64,000 nt of DNA from Chelatococcus sambhunathii (GTDB lineage Bacteria > Pseudomonadota > Alphaproteobacteria > Rhizobiales > Methylopilaceae): NCBI GenBank assembly GCA_031316315.1, contig JADBEO010000003.1, positions 62,001 through 126,000 on the forward strand. The letters run 5' to 3'. Below are positions 40,779 to 49,983 of the stretch, piece after piece; the stretch's first letter is position 1; every line of letters starts with the position of its first letter. The notes below the pieces were generated by a model that was given only the letters and a program-made list of their open reading frames with translations, made no database searches and was not told where the DNA came from. The position numbers were made by a program, and so were the translations under genes.

Positions 40779-42217
40779 CCCCCCGCCGCGTCGTCCTGGC
40801 CGGACCCGCCGACGTCGCCGGATGGCGCGCCGCGGCGCGGAGGCTGCTTGCCGACGGCGTTCCGGCGGAGGCGGTGGTCTGGTCGTCGGGCGGAGCGGAG
40901 GACCTCTTCTGCGACGCCGCGGACGGAGACGCCGAAGCGCCTTCGCCACCCGCTCCGAGCTTCAGCGTGCCGCGCGCGTTCGTCGAGCTCGCGGACGCAG
41001 GACTCCTGCACAGCGATCCGGGACGCTTCGACCTGTTTTACCGGCTGCTGGTCCGCGTCGTCGCGGATCGGTCCGCGCTCGGCGACGCGGCGGATCCGGA
41101 CCTCGTCCGGGCCCGCGCGCTCGCCAAGGCCGTGCGGCGCGACAAGCACAAGATGACCGCCTTCGTGCGCTTCCGCGAGGTCGGAACCGAGGCCGGCCCG
41201 CGCTTCGTCGCCTGGTTCGAGCCGGACCACCACATCGTCGAGGCGACGGCGCCGTTCTTCGTGCGCCGCTTCGCCGCGATGCGCTGGTCGATCCTGACGC
41301 CCGGCCGCTCGGCTCACTGGGACGGCCAGGATCTGCTGTTCGCCGACGGCGCGCGCCGCGCGGACGCGCCCGACGGCGACGCCCTGGAGGCGGTCTGGCG
41401 CACCTACTACGCCAGCATCTTCAATCCCGCCCGGCTCAAGGTCTCGGCCATGCGCGCCGAGATGCCGAAGAAGTATTGGCGAAACCTTCCTGAGGCCCCG
41501 CTCATTTCCCCTTTGATCGCCGGCGCGGCGAGGCGGACCGCCGACATGGTCGCCGCCGAGCCGCCCGCGCCGAAGAAAGGCCAGAGACTGATGTCGAAGC
41601 CGAAGCCGGAAAGACTGATCGACGAGACGGCGATCGACGCGCTGCGCGACGAGGTCGACGGCTGCCGCAACTGCCCGCTCTGGGCCGACGCCACCCAAGC
41701 CGTGTTCGGAGAAGGACCGGGCGACGCCGAGGTGGTGGTGGTCGGCGAGCAGCCCGGCGACAAGGAGGATATCGCCGGCCGCCCGTTCGTCGGCCCCGCC
41801 GGCGCGCTGTTCGACCGCGCGGCCGGGGAAGCCGGGCTCGACCGCAGCCGCGTCTACGTCACCAACGCCGTCAAGCACTTCAAATTCGAGCCGCGGGGCA
41901 AGTTCAGGCTGCACAAGACGCCGGCGCCGTCCGAGATCGCCGCCTGCCGCCCCTGGCTTGAGCGGGAACTCGCGGTCATCCGGCCGAAGCTCGTCGTCGC
42001 CATGGGCGCGACCGCGGCCCGCGCGGTCGTCGGCAAGCCGGTCAAGATCGGCGACACCCGCGGTCGGATCCTCGAGAGCGCCGAGGGCCCGGACGTGCTC
42101 GTCACGGTCCACCCATCATTCCTCCTGCGGCTGCCGGACGAAGCGCGCAGGCGAGAGGAATTCGAACGGTTCGTCGGGGACCTGCGTCTCGTCGCGCCCT
42201 TCGTCAAAGCCGCTTGA
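40775..42217 (+). CDS. udgX: DUF4130-UdgX fusion, uracil-DNA-binding protein
   Basis: This 480-residue fusion starts with GTG at 40775. Residues 1-255 are the DUF4130 domain (FDLFYRLLVRVV, RRDKHKMTAFVRFREV, WFEPDHHIVEATAPFFVRRFAAMRWSI). Residues 285-480 are UdgX. This has Fe-S cysteines Cys297, Cys300 and Cys391, the GEQPGDKED motif at 324-332, GRPFVGPAG, VTNAVKHFKF, and a KFRLH loop in place of the usual KRRIH, with the key His at 380. UdgX excises uracil and stays covalently bound to the abasic DNA through that His. Coupling to the radical SAM gene suggests a joint repair pathway. Confidence 0.92.
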   Translation: MTPRRVVLAGPADVAGWRAAARRLLADGVPAEAVVWSSGGAEDLFCDAADGDAEAPSPPAPSFSVPRAFVELADAGLLHSDPGRFDLFYRLLVRVVADRSALGDAADPDLVRARALAKAVRRDKHKMTAFVRFREVGTEAGPRFVAWFEPDHHIVEATAPFFVRRFAAMRWSILTPGRSAHWDGQDLLFADGARRADAPDGDALEAVWRTYYASIFNPARLKVSAMRAEMPKKYWRNLPEAPLISPLIAGAARRTADMVAAEPPAPKKGQRLMSKPKPERLIDETAIDALRDEVDGCRNCPLWADATQAVFGEGPGDAEVVVVGEQPGDKEDIAGRPFVGPAGALFDRAAGEAGLDRSRVYVTNAVKHFKFEPRGKFRLHKTPAPSEIAACRPWLERELAVIRPKLVVAMGATAARAVVGKPVKIGDTRGRILESAEGPDVLVTVHPSFLLRLPDEARRREEFERFVGDLRLVAPFVKAA

Positions 42218-42346
42218 AGCGGCGGCCGCGAGACTTCCGCCGCATAACCGGAAACTTGCGTGGCGCTTCGCGCGTTGGAGGCATGTCGGCCGCGCGTCTG
42301 CCTTCAGACGGCCGCCGGATCGAGGGGCGCCGGGAGGACGAAGACA

Positions 42347-43324
42347 ATGGTTGGCGATCATCTTCGCGGCGGCTCTGGGGCTGGGCGAGCCGCGCGGGAG
42401 CCGCTCAAGACCCACAGTTTCGGTTGGGACCCGCTCGAGCGCGTCAAGCTGGCGGCGAAGGGTCGGACTCCGTATGGAGCAGTCTTGCGCCCCAAGAGCG
42501 CGCTGGTGGCTGCGGGCGCAGTGGGCTTGGTCGCGCTGTCTTTGGCCGGCGTCAGCATCGTCGGCGCTGCCAGCGACGACGCGCGAACTTCGATGTCGGA
42601 GCGCGAGCAAAGCCTTGCGGCCCGCGAAACGTCGTTGCGCCTGCGCGAAGCTGAGCTCTCCGACTTCGAGCGCCGCAAGACCGAGGCCGAAAGCGCGGCG
42701 CGCGACGCCGAGCGCCGCTTGGCGGAATTGGAGACGCGCAGGTCGGACCTGCAGCGCCAGGTCGCCGAACTGACGGCGCCGATCGCGCCCGCCGCCGAAG
42801 ACGAGCGCAGGGCGCCGGCTGCTGGCGACGACCATGCGCGGGCGGCCGATGATCCGTCGCCGCCGGACGAGGACCCCGGCGACGGCGCGCTTTCCACCGC
42901 GAGCCGCCCTGCTGGAGAGACACCCAATCCCTCGAGCGCCCGAGTCGATGCGGCGGCCGAAGTCGCTAAGCCCGAGGGGCGCGCATCGGGCCGGTTGGCG
43001 GCCGTTGCCCTGCCCGGGGCAGGACTGACCCGGGTCTTCATCCATGTGCCGTTCACCGATCCGGTCGCGCGCGCTCGTGCGCAGGCGGTCGCGGCGGAGT
43101 TGCGTCGGCGCGGCGTCGACGTCGCGGAGATCCGAGGCGTGCCGCGCAGGGTCAGGCGAGACGCGGTCCGCTATTACTACGACGCCGATCGCGAGGCGGT
43201 CACGACGCTTCAGGAGGCCGTGCGCCAGGCCTCGCCGCGGGACGAGGCGCCGGCCCAGGCTCAGGATTTCCGCGGCTATCGCGCGCCGCCACGGCCGGGC
43301 ACGCTGGAGCTGTGGCTCTCCTGA
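42347..43324 (+). CDS. Membrane-anchored coiled-coil protein with LytR-C/SPOR-like end
   Basis: This 325-residue protein has a cytoplasmic N-terminus of about 50 residues, then a transmembrane helix (about 52-74, ALVAAGAVGLVALSLAGVSIVG). A long coiled coil follows (80-140, rich in Arg/Glu/Ala heptads: EREQSLAARETSLRLREAEL), then a Pro/Asp-rich linker. The compact C-terminal domain (235-300) reads RVFIHVPFTDPVARARAQAVAAELRRRGVDVAEIRGV. That domain resembles LytR-C or SPOR-like envelope-binding folds. Function is unknown; an envelope-linked scaffold is plausible. The start follows GGGAGG at about 42332. It stands between the DNA repair pair and the DUF1800 gene, in no evident operon. Confidence 0.7.
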   Translation: MVGDHLRGGSGAGRAAREPLKTHSFGWDPLERVKLAAKGRTPYGAVLRPKSALVAAGAVGLVALSLAGVSIVGAASDDARTSMSEREQSLAARETSLRLREAELSDFERRKTEAESAARDAERRLAELETRRSDLQRQVAELTAPIAPAAEDERRAPAAGDDHARAADDPSPPDEDPGDGALSTASRPAGETPNPSSARVDAAAEVAKPEGRASGRLAAVALPGAGLTRVFIHVPFTDPVARARAQAVAAELRRRGVDVAEIRGVPRRVRRDAVRYYYDADREAVTTLQEAVRQASPRDEAPAQAQDFRGYRAPPRPGTLELWLS

Positions 43325-43457
43325 GCGCGTCGGAGCGTACGGGAACCTGGCGAGATCGGTCGTATTGAACCGCTGATCTTGTCGACTTGGTAAGTCCCTG
43401 ACGGCACCCTCGCGAACCAGGGCGACCGCTGATTCGCGGCGTCCTCGGGGGTCATTC

Positions 43458-44813
43458 ATGCCGTTGGGCGCCAGAGATGCGCAGCGCGCTCGCGTCGCGA
43501 TGCAACGTTTCGGGCTCGGCCCGAAGCCCGGCGGGCTGGCGCGTATCGGCGACGACGCCCTGCAGGCGCTCAAGGACGAGCTCGACGCGCCGAAAATCGC
43601 GGCCATCGAGCGAGGCTCTCTCCCGACCTATGCGACGGCGACCCGCGTCTCCCAGGGAGACTTCTCGGAGGTGGAAGCGGTCCGCGAGCGCGAGCTGAGG
43701 GCCCGGATCGGCAAGCAGCTTTCGGTCGACATCGGCTTCGTCGAGCGGCTGGTGATGTTCTGGTCGAACCACTTCTCGATGTCGATCAACAAGGACGGCG
43801 TCATCCGCGGCACCTACGGCCAGCTGGAGCGCGACGTCATCCGCAAGCACGTGCTCGGCAAGTTCTCCGACATGCATCTCGGCGTCATGCGCCACCCTGC
43901 GATGCTCCGCTATCTCGACAACCAGGACTCGATCGGCCCGAACTCGGAAATCGGCAAGTCCTGGGGTGCCGGCTACAACGAGAACCTTGGCCGCGAACTT
44001 CTGGAGCTGCATACGCTCGGCGCCGGCGGCGGCTACAGCGAACAGGATGTCACGGCGATGGCGCTGCTGCTCACCGGCTGGTCCTACGTCCGCTGGTGGG
44101 AGATCGGACAGGACTGGGCGGACGTGCCGGACGATCGGCCGGGCCAGTTCTTCTTCCGCAAGGAATGGCACGAGCCGGGCGCGATCTCGTTCATGGGCGA
44201 GAAATATGCGCCCGAAGGCCAGAAGCAGGCGGAGAAAGCGATCCGCGACATCGCCCGCAAGCGCGCCACCGCCGAACACATCGCCTTCAAGCTGGTGCGC
44301 CACTTCATCACCGACGAGCCGACCAGGGCGATGGTCGAGCCGGTGGCCGGCGCCTTCCATAAGAGCAAGGGCGATCTGAAGAAGACGGCGCTCGCGCTCA
44401 TAAGCCTGCCGGCCGCCTTCGACGCGCCGCTGACCAAGATCCGGACGCCCTACGAGCTCTCGATCGCGCAGTTGCGCGCGCTCGGCGCCGGCTATCCCGA
44501 GGACGCGACGTGGCTGTTCTACGAGCCGCTCAGGGCCATGGACAATCTGCCGTGGGAGCGGCCGGCCCCGGACGGCTACCCGGATGAAAGCTGGGCGTGG
44601 CTCGATCCCGACGGCATGACGATCCGGCTCGACACCGCGATGCTCGCCGTCGACGCCTATGCCGAGGACTTCAGGAAATCAGCCTTCGAGCTCGGGAAGT
44701 CGCTGTACGGCGCGAGCCTGTCCGACACCACCAGCGACGCCTTGATGTGGACGACGGACAAGCGGGCGGGCCTCACCCTGCTGTTCATGTCGCCAGAATT
44801 CCAGCGGAGATAG
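43458..44813 (+). CDS. DUF1800 domain protein
   Basis: This 451-residue protein shows the DUF1800 pattern: AMQRFGLGPKPGGLARIG; LVMFWSNHFSMSINK, with its Trp/Asn/His core; GRELLELHTLGAGGGYSEQDVTAMALLLTGWSY; and FKLVRHFITDEPT with LMSPEFQRR at the end. No signal peptide is seen. DUF1800 genes are almost always followed by a DUF1501 gene, as here two bases later, and the two are thought to work together, perhaps at the cell surface. Biochemical activity is unknown. Confidence 0.9.
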   Translation: MPLGARDAQRARVAMQRFGLGPKPGGLARIGDDALQALKDELDAPKIAAIERGSLPTYATATRVSQGDFSEVEAVRERELRARIGKQLSVDIGFVERLVMFWSNHFSMSINKDGVIRGTYGQLERDVIRKHVLGKFSDMHLGVMRHPAMLRYLDNQDSIGPNSEIGKSWGAGYNENLGRELLELHTLGAGGGYSEQDVTAMALLLTGWSYVRWWEIGQDWADVPDDRPGQFFFRKEWHEPGAISFMGEKYAPEGQKQAEKAIRDIARKRATAEHIAFKLVRHFITDEPTRAMVEPVAGAFHKSKGDLKKTALALISLPAAFDAPLTKIRTPYELSIAQLRALGAGYPEDATWLFYEPLRAMDNLPWERPAPDGYPDESWAWLDPDGMTIRLDTAMLAVDAYAEDFRKSAFELGKSLYGASLSDTTSDALMWTTDKRAGLTLLFMSPEFQRR

Positions 44814-44815
44814 CG

Positions 44816-46171
44816 ATGGGCCGGATCATTCCGCCGGACGAGATCCCGCCCGCCCTCCGCGCCGCCGCGCTTCAGGGCTGCGAGGAATCGCGCCTCCTGA
44901 TGTCGCGCCGCTCCATGCTGGGGATCACGGCCGGTCTGTTCTCGGCGGCCTTCACGCCGCGCTTGGCGAGCGCCGCGGGCGGCCCGGATCCGCGCCTGCT
45001 CGTCGTCGTGCTGCGCGGCGGCATGGACGGCGTCAACGCGGTTGTCCCGCATGGCGACCCGGCCTATGTCTCGCAGCGCGGCGACATCGCGATCCCGAAG
45101 ACGGCGACGCAGGCGCTCGACGGCTTCTTCGGCCTCAATCCGGCGCTCTCGGCCTTCGGCCGGATGTACCGCGCCAAGCAGGCCGCGGCGGTTCATGCGG
45201 TCTGCACGCCGCTGCGCAACCGCTCGCATTTCGAGTGCCAGGACAATCTCGAGAGCGGTCTGCCGGACCTCGCCTCCAACCCGACCGGCTGGCTGAACCG
45301 GCTGCTGCAGGTCCTGCCTGGCGGAAGCCCGATCCGCTCTCACGGCGCGATCCAGATCGGCGAGGCGCCGCTCCTGCTGCGCGGCCCGGCCCCGGTGCTC
45401 GGCTGGTCGCCGACCTGGTTCTCGCACCCGCCGGAGTCGATCACCTCTTCAGTCTCCCGGCTGCTCAAGATGCGGGATCCTGAGCTCTACAAGGCGCTCT
45501 CGGCGGGCTTGAAATCCGACGAGCTGGCCGAGCGCGCCGGCGCCGGTGAGGACGACGTCAGCGGGCTGCGCAAGGCGTTCCGCGGCGCAGCGCGCCTGCT
45601 GTCGGCCAATGACGGGCCGCGCATCGCCGTGCTGTCCGTGGGCAATTTCGACACCCATTCCGACCAGGGCACGACCGACGGCTTCCTCTGGGGCTCGCTC
45701 AACGAGCTCGACCTCGGCCTCGCCGAATTCCAGGCGAGCGGACCGGCGATCTGGGACGACACGGTGATCGTGATGGCGACCGAATTCGGCCGCACGGTGA
45801 AGGTGAACGGCGACGACGGAACGGACCATGGCTCGGGTACGGTCGCGCTGCTCGCGGGCGGCGCCGTCGCGGGCGGGAAGGTCCATGGCGACTGGCCGGG
45901 GCTCGCCGCGAAGAACCTCGACGACGACGCTTTGATGCCGACGACCGACCTTCGCGCGGTGTTCAAGGGCGTGCTGCTCGACCATCTCGGGGTCGCGCCG
46001 AAGCTCCTTGACGAGAAGATCTTCCCTCAGTCGAAAGCGGTGAAGCCGCTGCGCGGCCTCGTCCGGAGCGGTGCGGGCGACGCCCTGGCGGACGCTTCCG
46101 CCGGCGACGCCCCGGTAGCGATGCGGCCCCTGTCGCCGATCGAGCGCTATCGCCGGCTCAACGCGAGCTGA
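44816..46171 (+). CDS. DUF1501 (sulfatase-like fold) Tat-exported protein
   Basis: This 451-residue protein carries a twin-arginine signal after about 28 residues (SRRSMLGITAGLFSAAFTPRLASA), so export of a folded, possibly metal-containing protein is likely. The DUF1501 core resembles alkaline phosphatase/sulfatase folds: LVVVLRGGMDGVNAVVPHGDP, FDTHSDQG, VIVMATEFGRTVKVNGDDGTDHG with clustered metal-type Asp/His, and LMPTTDLRAVFKGVLLDHLG. It starts two bases after the DUF1800 stop codon. The substrate is unknown. Confidence 0.9.
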   Translation: MGRIIPPDEIPPALRAAALQGCEESRLLMSRRSMLGITAGLFSAAFTPRLASAAGGPDPRLLVVVLRGGMDGVNAVVPHGDPAYVSQRGDIAIPKTATQALDGFFGLNPALSAFGRMYRAKQAAAVHAVCTPLRNRSHFECQDNLESGLPDLASNPTGWLNRLLQVLPGGSPIRSHGAIQIGEAPLLLRGPAPVLGWSPTWFSHPPESITSSVSRLLKMRDPELYKALSAGLKSDELAERAGAGEDDVSGLRKAFRGAARLLSANDGPRIAVLSVGNFDTHSDQGTTDGFLWGSLNELDLGLAEFQASGPAIWDDTVIVMATEFGRTVKVNGDDGTDHGSGTVALLAGGAVAGGKVHGDWPGLAAKNLDDDALMPTTDLRAVFKGVLLDHLGVAPKLLDEKIFPQSKAVKPLRGLVRSGAGDALADASAGDAPVAMRPLSPIERYRRLNAS

Positions 46172-46173
46172 GG

Positions 46174-47100
46174 TCAGAACGTCGCGCGGACGAGCCTGTC
46201 GAGCGCATCGTCGTTTGGAAAGGCGTCGAACGTGCCGCGAATCGTGGCGGTCAACGCGCCGGCGGCCGCGGCGCGACGCATCGCCGCCTCCCAGCCGCGT
46301 CCCTCGGCCAGGCTGGTGGCGAGCGCCGCCGCGAAGCCATCGCCGGCGCCGAGCGCGTCGACTGCGACGACCGGGAAGGCCGACTGCTCGATCGTCGGCT
46401 CGCCCCGTCGAAAGGCAAGCGCGCCCCGTCCTCCGAGGGTCACCACCAGCGCGTCCGGCCCTTTTGCGAAGGCGGCTTGCGCAAGGGCCTCAAGGTCGTC
46501 GCCGGCGGCGTCAAGGCTTGTCGCAAGCGCCCGCGCTTCGGTGCGATTGACGCAGAGCGCCGAGGTGACGGCGAGCAGAGCGTCGCTCATCGGCCGGAAC
46601 GGAGAAGGATTGAGCAAAGTGAAGCGTCCGGCGCGGCGCGCGATCGAAAACGCCTCGAGTACCGGCGCGTCGGGACTCTCGAACTGGGCGAGGCAGATCG
46701 CCGCGCCATCGATTGCCTTGGCGCAGCTGCGCACGTCTTCCGCCGACAGCGCGGCGTTCGCTCCGCTCGCGACCGCCAGACATGTCTCGCCGTCCGCTGC
46801 GATGAATCCGACGCCGCCGCCCGTCGGGCCAGCCTTGCGTCGCAGCAACTCCGGCGACAGTCCCGCGCGCTCGAAGGCCGGCGGCGCGAGGCGCGCAAGA
46901 TCGTCGTCGCCGACGGCGAACAGCCCGCCGACCTCCGCCCCGAGCCGCCGCGCGGCGACGGCGAGATTGAATCCCTTACCGCCCGGCTCCATGGAAAAGG
47001 ACCGCGCCGAAAGCGTCTCGCCCGCCTCCGGCAGCGCATCGACCTCGACGCAGCAGGCTGCAACGAAGCTTCCAACTACAAAAAGTCCGGCCGTCGCCAT
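46174..47100 (-). CDS. PfkB family carbohydrate kinase (ribokinase-like)
   Basis: This 308-residue sugar kinase opens with VVGSFVAACCVEVDALPEAGE, followed by PGGKGFNLAVAARRLGAEV (substrate-binding Gly motif). It ends with the DALGAGDGFAAAL signature, in which the Asp is the catalytic base. Two atypical features are the Ala/Cys-rich AACCVEV in place of the usual DH/D pair of strand 1 and a short lid. It converges with the DUF1501 gene and is divergent from the GntR/UTRA regulator at 47188, which may control it. The sugar substrate is unknown. ATG 47100 is chosen over upstream codons that would overlap the regulator's promoter. Confidence 0.85.
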   Translation of the reverse strand: MATAGLFVVGSFVAACCVEVDALPEAGETLSARSFSMEPGGKGFNLAVAARRLGAEVGGLFAVGDDDLARLAPPAFERAGLSPELLRRKAGPTGGGVGFIAADGETCLAVASGANAALSAEDVRSCAKAIDGAAICLAQFESPDAPVLEAFSIARRAGRFTLLNPSPFRPMSDALLAVTSALCVNRTEARALATSLDAAGDDLEALAQAAFAKGPDALVVTLGGRGALAFRRGEPTIEQSAFPVVAVDALGAGDGFAAALATSLAEGRGWEAAMRRAAAAGALTATIRGTFDAFPNDDALDRLVRATF

Positions 47101-47187
47101 GGCAGACCCGTCTTCGATGTCGCGTGAAAGGCGATAGCGCGATAGAGTCAGGAGATCGGCCACGGGCCGCGCGAGAAGCGTCAAGCG

Positions 47188-47958
47188 ATGTTGCAGGTGA
47201 TCTCAGGTTCCGGACAGACTCTGTCAAGCCGACTGCGGTTGAACGCGGATACGGCTCGGCCGAACTATCTCCAGCTCGAGCAGCAGATCGGCGACATGAT
47301 CCTGAGCGGGGAGCTCGCCAAGGGCGATACGCTTCCGCCAAGCCGCAAGCTCGCGGTCGAGCTCGGACTCAGCCGCGCGACGATCCAGAAATGCTACGAT
47401 TCGCTGCGCCGCGCCGGGCTGCTGAGCGCCCACGGCCGGCTCGGCTTCATCATCGAGGGCGGTCCCGACAAGATCAAACCCCGGATGGAGCGGCTGAAGG
47501 GCTTCACCGAGGAAATGCGCGAGCTCGGCAAGTCCGCCTCGTCGCGGGTGCTGCAGCAGGCGATCGTGCGGGATCGCTCGGTGGCCTCGATCTTCGGCGT
47601 GCCCTCGGATTCCGCGCTCCTGCTGCTGGTCCGCGTGCGCTACAGCGACGGGCTGGCTATGTCCAAGGAGACCGCCTGGTACGACGTCTCCGCGGCGCCC
47701 GGCCTCGCCGACAAGGACCTCAGCGGCTCTGTCTACCAGCTGCTCGGCGAGCAAGGCGTCGGGCTCGTCCACTGCGAGCAGACCATCGAGGCGAGCGAGC
47801 CTGACGAGGAGGAGTGCGACATCTTCGGGTTCGAAGAGCCGCGCCCCTGCCTGCTGATCAAGCGGCGGTCCTACGACAAGGACGAGCGCCTGATCGAATA
47901 TGTCGAGGGCATGTTCCGCGGCGACGCCTACGCCTACCGGCTGAAGCTGTCGGTCTGA
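47188..47958 (+). CDS. GntR family regulator with UTRA domain
   Basis: This 256-residue regulator has an N-terminal winged helix (YLQLEQQIGDMILSGELAKGDTLPPSRKLAVELGLSRATIQKCYDSLRRAGLL). A C-terminal UTRA effector domain follows (about 95-250: ASSRVLQQAIVRDRSVASIFGV, LLLLVRVRYSDGLAMSKETAWYD, EYVEGMFRGDAYAYRLKL). UTRA proteins usually sense phosphorylated sugars, histidine intermediates or phosphonates. Divergent placement from the PfkB kinase fits a sugar-phosphate signal. It is also convergent with the Fae-like gene. Confidence 0.9.
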   Translation: MLQVISGSGQTLSSRLRLNADTARPNYLQLEQQIGDMILSGELAKGDTLPPSRKLAVELGLSRATIQKCYDSLRRAGLLSAHGRLGFIIEGGPDKIKPRMERLKGFTEEMRELGKSASSRVLQQAIVRDRSVASIFGVPSDSALLLLVRVRYSDGLAMSKETAWYDVSAAPGLADKDLSGSVYQLLGEQGVGLVHCEQTIEASEPDEEECDIFGFEEPRPCLLIKRRSYDKDERLIEYVEGMFRGDAYAYRLKLSV

Positions 47959-48004
47959 AGCGCCGCCAGGAGGCGGACCGGCGTCCCGATCCGCCTCGCC
48001 AGGC

Positions 48005-48544
48005 TCAATACTCGACGACGCCGTCGAGGGCGTAGTGCTTGACGGTCTTGCGGTTGGCGATCAGCTCGTCGATCGTCGGCTCGCCCTTCATGGCGCGCGC
48101 CAGCGCGAGCTTCATGCCCTCGTAGTTGGTGCGGTAGAGGTCGGCCTTGTCGACGTTCTCGTCGGTCGCGCAGCGCGGGTCGAGCCAGAGCGTCACGATG
48201 ATGCAGAGATCGTCCACCTGATCCTTCGGGATCACGCCCTCGATCACGCTGTCGAGGATCGCGTCGCCGACGGCGCCCTGCACGACGCCGCCGAGCAGCT
48301 CGACATAGGCCTCGTTCTGCACCGTGACCTTGGTGGTCATCATGGTCGCCGGCTTCACCGCCTGGTTGAGGTCGCGCACCACGAACATGCGCGGATGGCC
48401 CACCGACTGGCCGAGCATCGACGCGAAAGCGGTCCCGACCGGCCCGTCCACCTTGCCGATCACGAGCTCCGGCATGGCGTCGGTCGACTGTCCCTCGACC
48501 GCGAGCACGGTCGCCTCGCCGGTTCGGAAGATGATGTCGGTCAT
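48005..48544 (-). CDS. Formaldehyde-activating enzyme homologue (Fae-like), atypical
   Basis: This 179-residue protein follows the Fae fold: PELVIGKVDGPVGTAFASML, RDLNQAVKPATMMTTKVTVQNEAYVELLGGVVQGAVGDAILDSVIEGVIPKDQVDDLCIIVTLWLDP and NYEGMKLALARAMKGEP. True Fae condenses formaldehyde with tetrahydromethanopterin. The catalytic His17 of Methylobacterium Fae, in the AHIDLIIG motif I recall, is Met24 here (AMPELVIG). Activity is therefore doubtful and a sensory or binding role is possible. It lies 22 bases after the carbonic anhydrase gene with GAAGGAG before ATG 48544. Confidence 0.85.
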   Translation of the reverse strand: MTDIIFRTGEATVLAVEGQSTDAMPELVIGKVDGPVGTAFASMLGQSVGHPRMFVVRDLNQAVKPATMMTTKVTVQNEAYVELLGGVVQGAVGDAILDSVIEGVIPKDQVDDLCIIVTLWLDPRCATDENVDKADLYRTNYEGMKLALARAMKGEPTIDELIANRKTVKHYALDGVVEY

Positions 48545-48566
48545 TGGAAACGCTCCTTCAGAAATC

Positions 48567-49217
48567 TCATTCGGTAGGCACGTCGGCCCAGACGCCGTCC
48601 GCGCCACGGCAGCGCAGGCAGCCGGTCGCGACGCCGAAATGCATGCCGGTGATCTCGAGTGACCCATCCTCGACGCGCTCGCGGATCCACGGGAAGGTCA
48701 TCAGGTTCTCGATGGTCACGCCGGCGCAGGCCTGCTCGCCCGCGAGTTGGCGGTCGGCGCCCTGCAGCGACGGGTCGACCGTCTTGCGCGCGCGGCTCGC
48801 CATGTTCACCCAGCCGACGACGAAATCGAACGCCTCCGGCGGCGCGCCGTCGAACAGCGCCTTCACGCCGCCGCAGCCTGCATGCGCGAGCACGACGATG
48901 CGCTTCACCTTGAGCACGCGGACGGCGTATTCGATCGCGGCGCTCGCGCCATGGTGGGACTGGTCGGGCGTATAGGGCGGCGCCAAGGCCGCCACGTTGC
49001 GGAGCACGAACAGTTCGCCTGGACCCGCGCCGAGGATCTGCTGCGGGTCGACCCGGCTGTCCGAGCAGCCGATCACCAGAACCTTCGGGGACTGTCCTTC
49101 CGCCAACGCCTCGAAGCGGCGCTGGAGGTCCGGCCAGGCCTCCTTGCGGAACCGCCTGTAGCCATCGAACAGCGCGTCCAGCGACCCGTCGGGGGTCGAC
49201 GTTTGCAAGTCAGCCAT
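48567..49217 (-). CDS. Beta-class carbonic anhydrase
   Basis: This 216-residue enzyme hydrates CO2. Zinc ligands Cys51, His112 and Cys115 and the Asp53-Arg55 dyad are present in VIGCSDSRVDP and VLAHAGCGG. FVLRNVAALAPPYTPDQSHHGASAAIEYAV is the typical second segment. There is no signal peptide, so it acts in the cytoplasm. It is followed 22 bases later by the Fae-like gene, which makes an operon likely and suggests a link to C1 metabolism, where CO2/bicarbonate balance matters. A much longer upstream frame was rejected because the ATG at 49217 has the usual family N-terminus. Confidence 0.93.
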   Translation of the reverse strand: MADLQTSTPDGSLDALFDGYRRFRKEAWPDLQRRFEALAEGQSPKVLVIGCSDSRVDPQQILGAGPGELFVLRNVAALAPPYTPDQSHHGASAAIEYAVRVLKVKRIVVLAHAGCGGVKALFDGAPPEAFDFVVGWVNMASRARKTVDPSLQGADRQLAGEQACAGVTIENLMTFPWIRERVEDGSLEITGMHFGVATGCLRCRGADGVWADVPTE

Positions 49218-49415
49218 GCGGAAGCTCCCGGTTCGCTTCGGCCCGACGCCAAGAGGTTGAGTAAGTCGGGAACGATCACGCCGGCCCGGCCGCGTCAACC
49301 GCGCAGTCCGTCGCGGCGACGCAAGCGCTAAGTCGTGTCTAATGCGCGCTGACGACATACTTCGCTTGGGAACAACCGCAGAGCGAGCCGGCAGGGGTCG
49401 GCTGAGGACATCGGC

Positions 49416-49976
49416 ATGAGCATCAGCACGAACGCGGCCGACGGGCCGCTTCCGGCATCCGGCGGCTACTCCGCGACGGCCAAGGCGTTTCACTGGACAG
49501 TCGCCGTGCTCGTCATCGTGCTGATCGCGGTGGGCGTCGGACGAGAATTCATGCCGAAAGGTCCCGAGAAGGACCTCGTCACGATGCTGCACAAGGCGAC
49601 CGGCATCGTTGTCCTCGGCCTGATGCTCGCGCGTCTCGCCTACCGGATCGGCCACCGTCCGCCGCCGCCGGAACCCGGCCAGCCGGTCTGGAAGATCGGG
49701 CTGTCTCACGCCGTTCACTGGGCGCTCTACCTGATCGTCATCGTCATGCCGATTCTCGGTTGGCTCGGCTCCAACGCGCTCGGTCGGCCGGTCAGCATGT
49801 ACGGCCTGTTCGATCTCCCGACCCTGATCGGCGAGAACAAGGATCTCGGAGAGACGATCTACGACATCCACGGCCTGCTCGGCTTCACGGCGCTCGGGCT
49901 GATCGTGGTCCATGCCGGCGCGGCGCTGCACCACCATTTCGTGCTGCGCGACGCGGTGCTGAAGCGGATGACTTGA
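49416..49976 (+). CDS. Cytochrome b561 family membrane protein
   Basis: This 186-residue four-helix membrane protein has the b561 layout. The first helix starts after YSATAKAFHWTVAVLVI with a heme-type His. MLHKATGIVVLGLMLARLAYR, LSHAVHWALYLIVIVMPILGWLGS and IHGLLGFTALGLIVVHAGAALHHHFVLRD carry the remaining His ligands. Such proteins pass electrons between quinol and periplasmic acceptors, or take part in superoxide handling. It is divergent from the carbonic anhydrase and convergent with the glycosyltransferase, with no clear partner gene. Confidence 0.92.
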   Translation: MSISTNAADGPLPASGGYSATAKAFHWTVAVLVIVLIAVGVGREFMPKGPEKDLVTMLHKATGIVVLGLMLARLAYRIGHRPPPPEPGQPVWKIGLSHAVHWALYLIVIVMPILGWLGSNALGRPVSMYGLFDLPTLIGENKDLGETIYDIHGLLGFTALGLIVVHAGAALHHHFVLRDAVLKRMT

Positions 49977-49983
49977 CGCTGTC

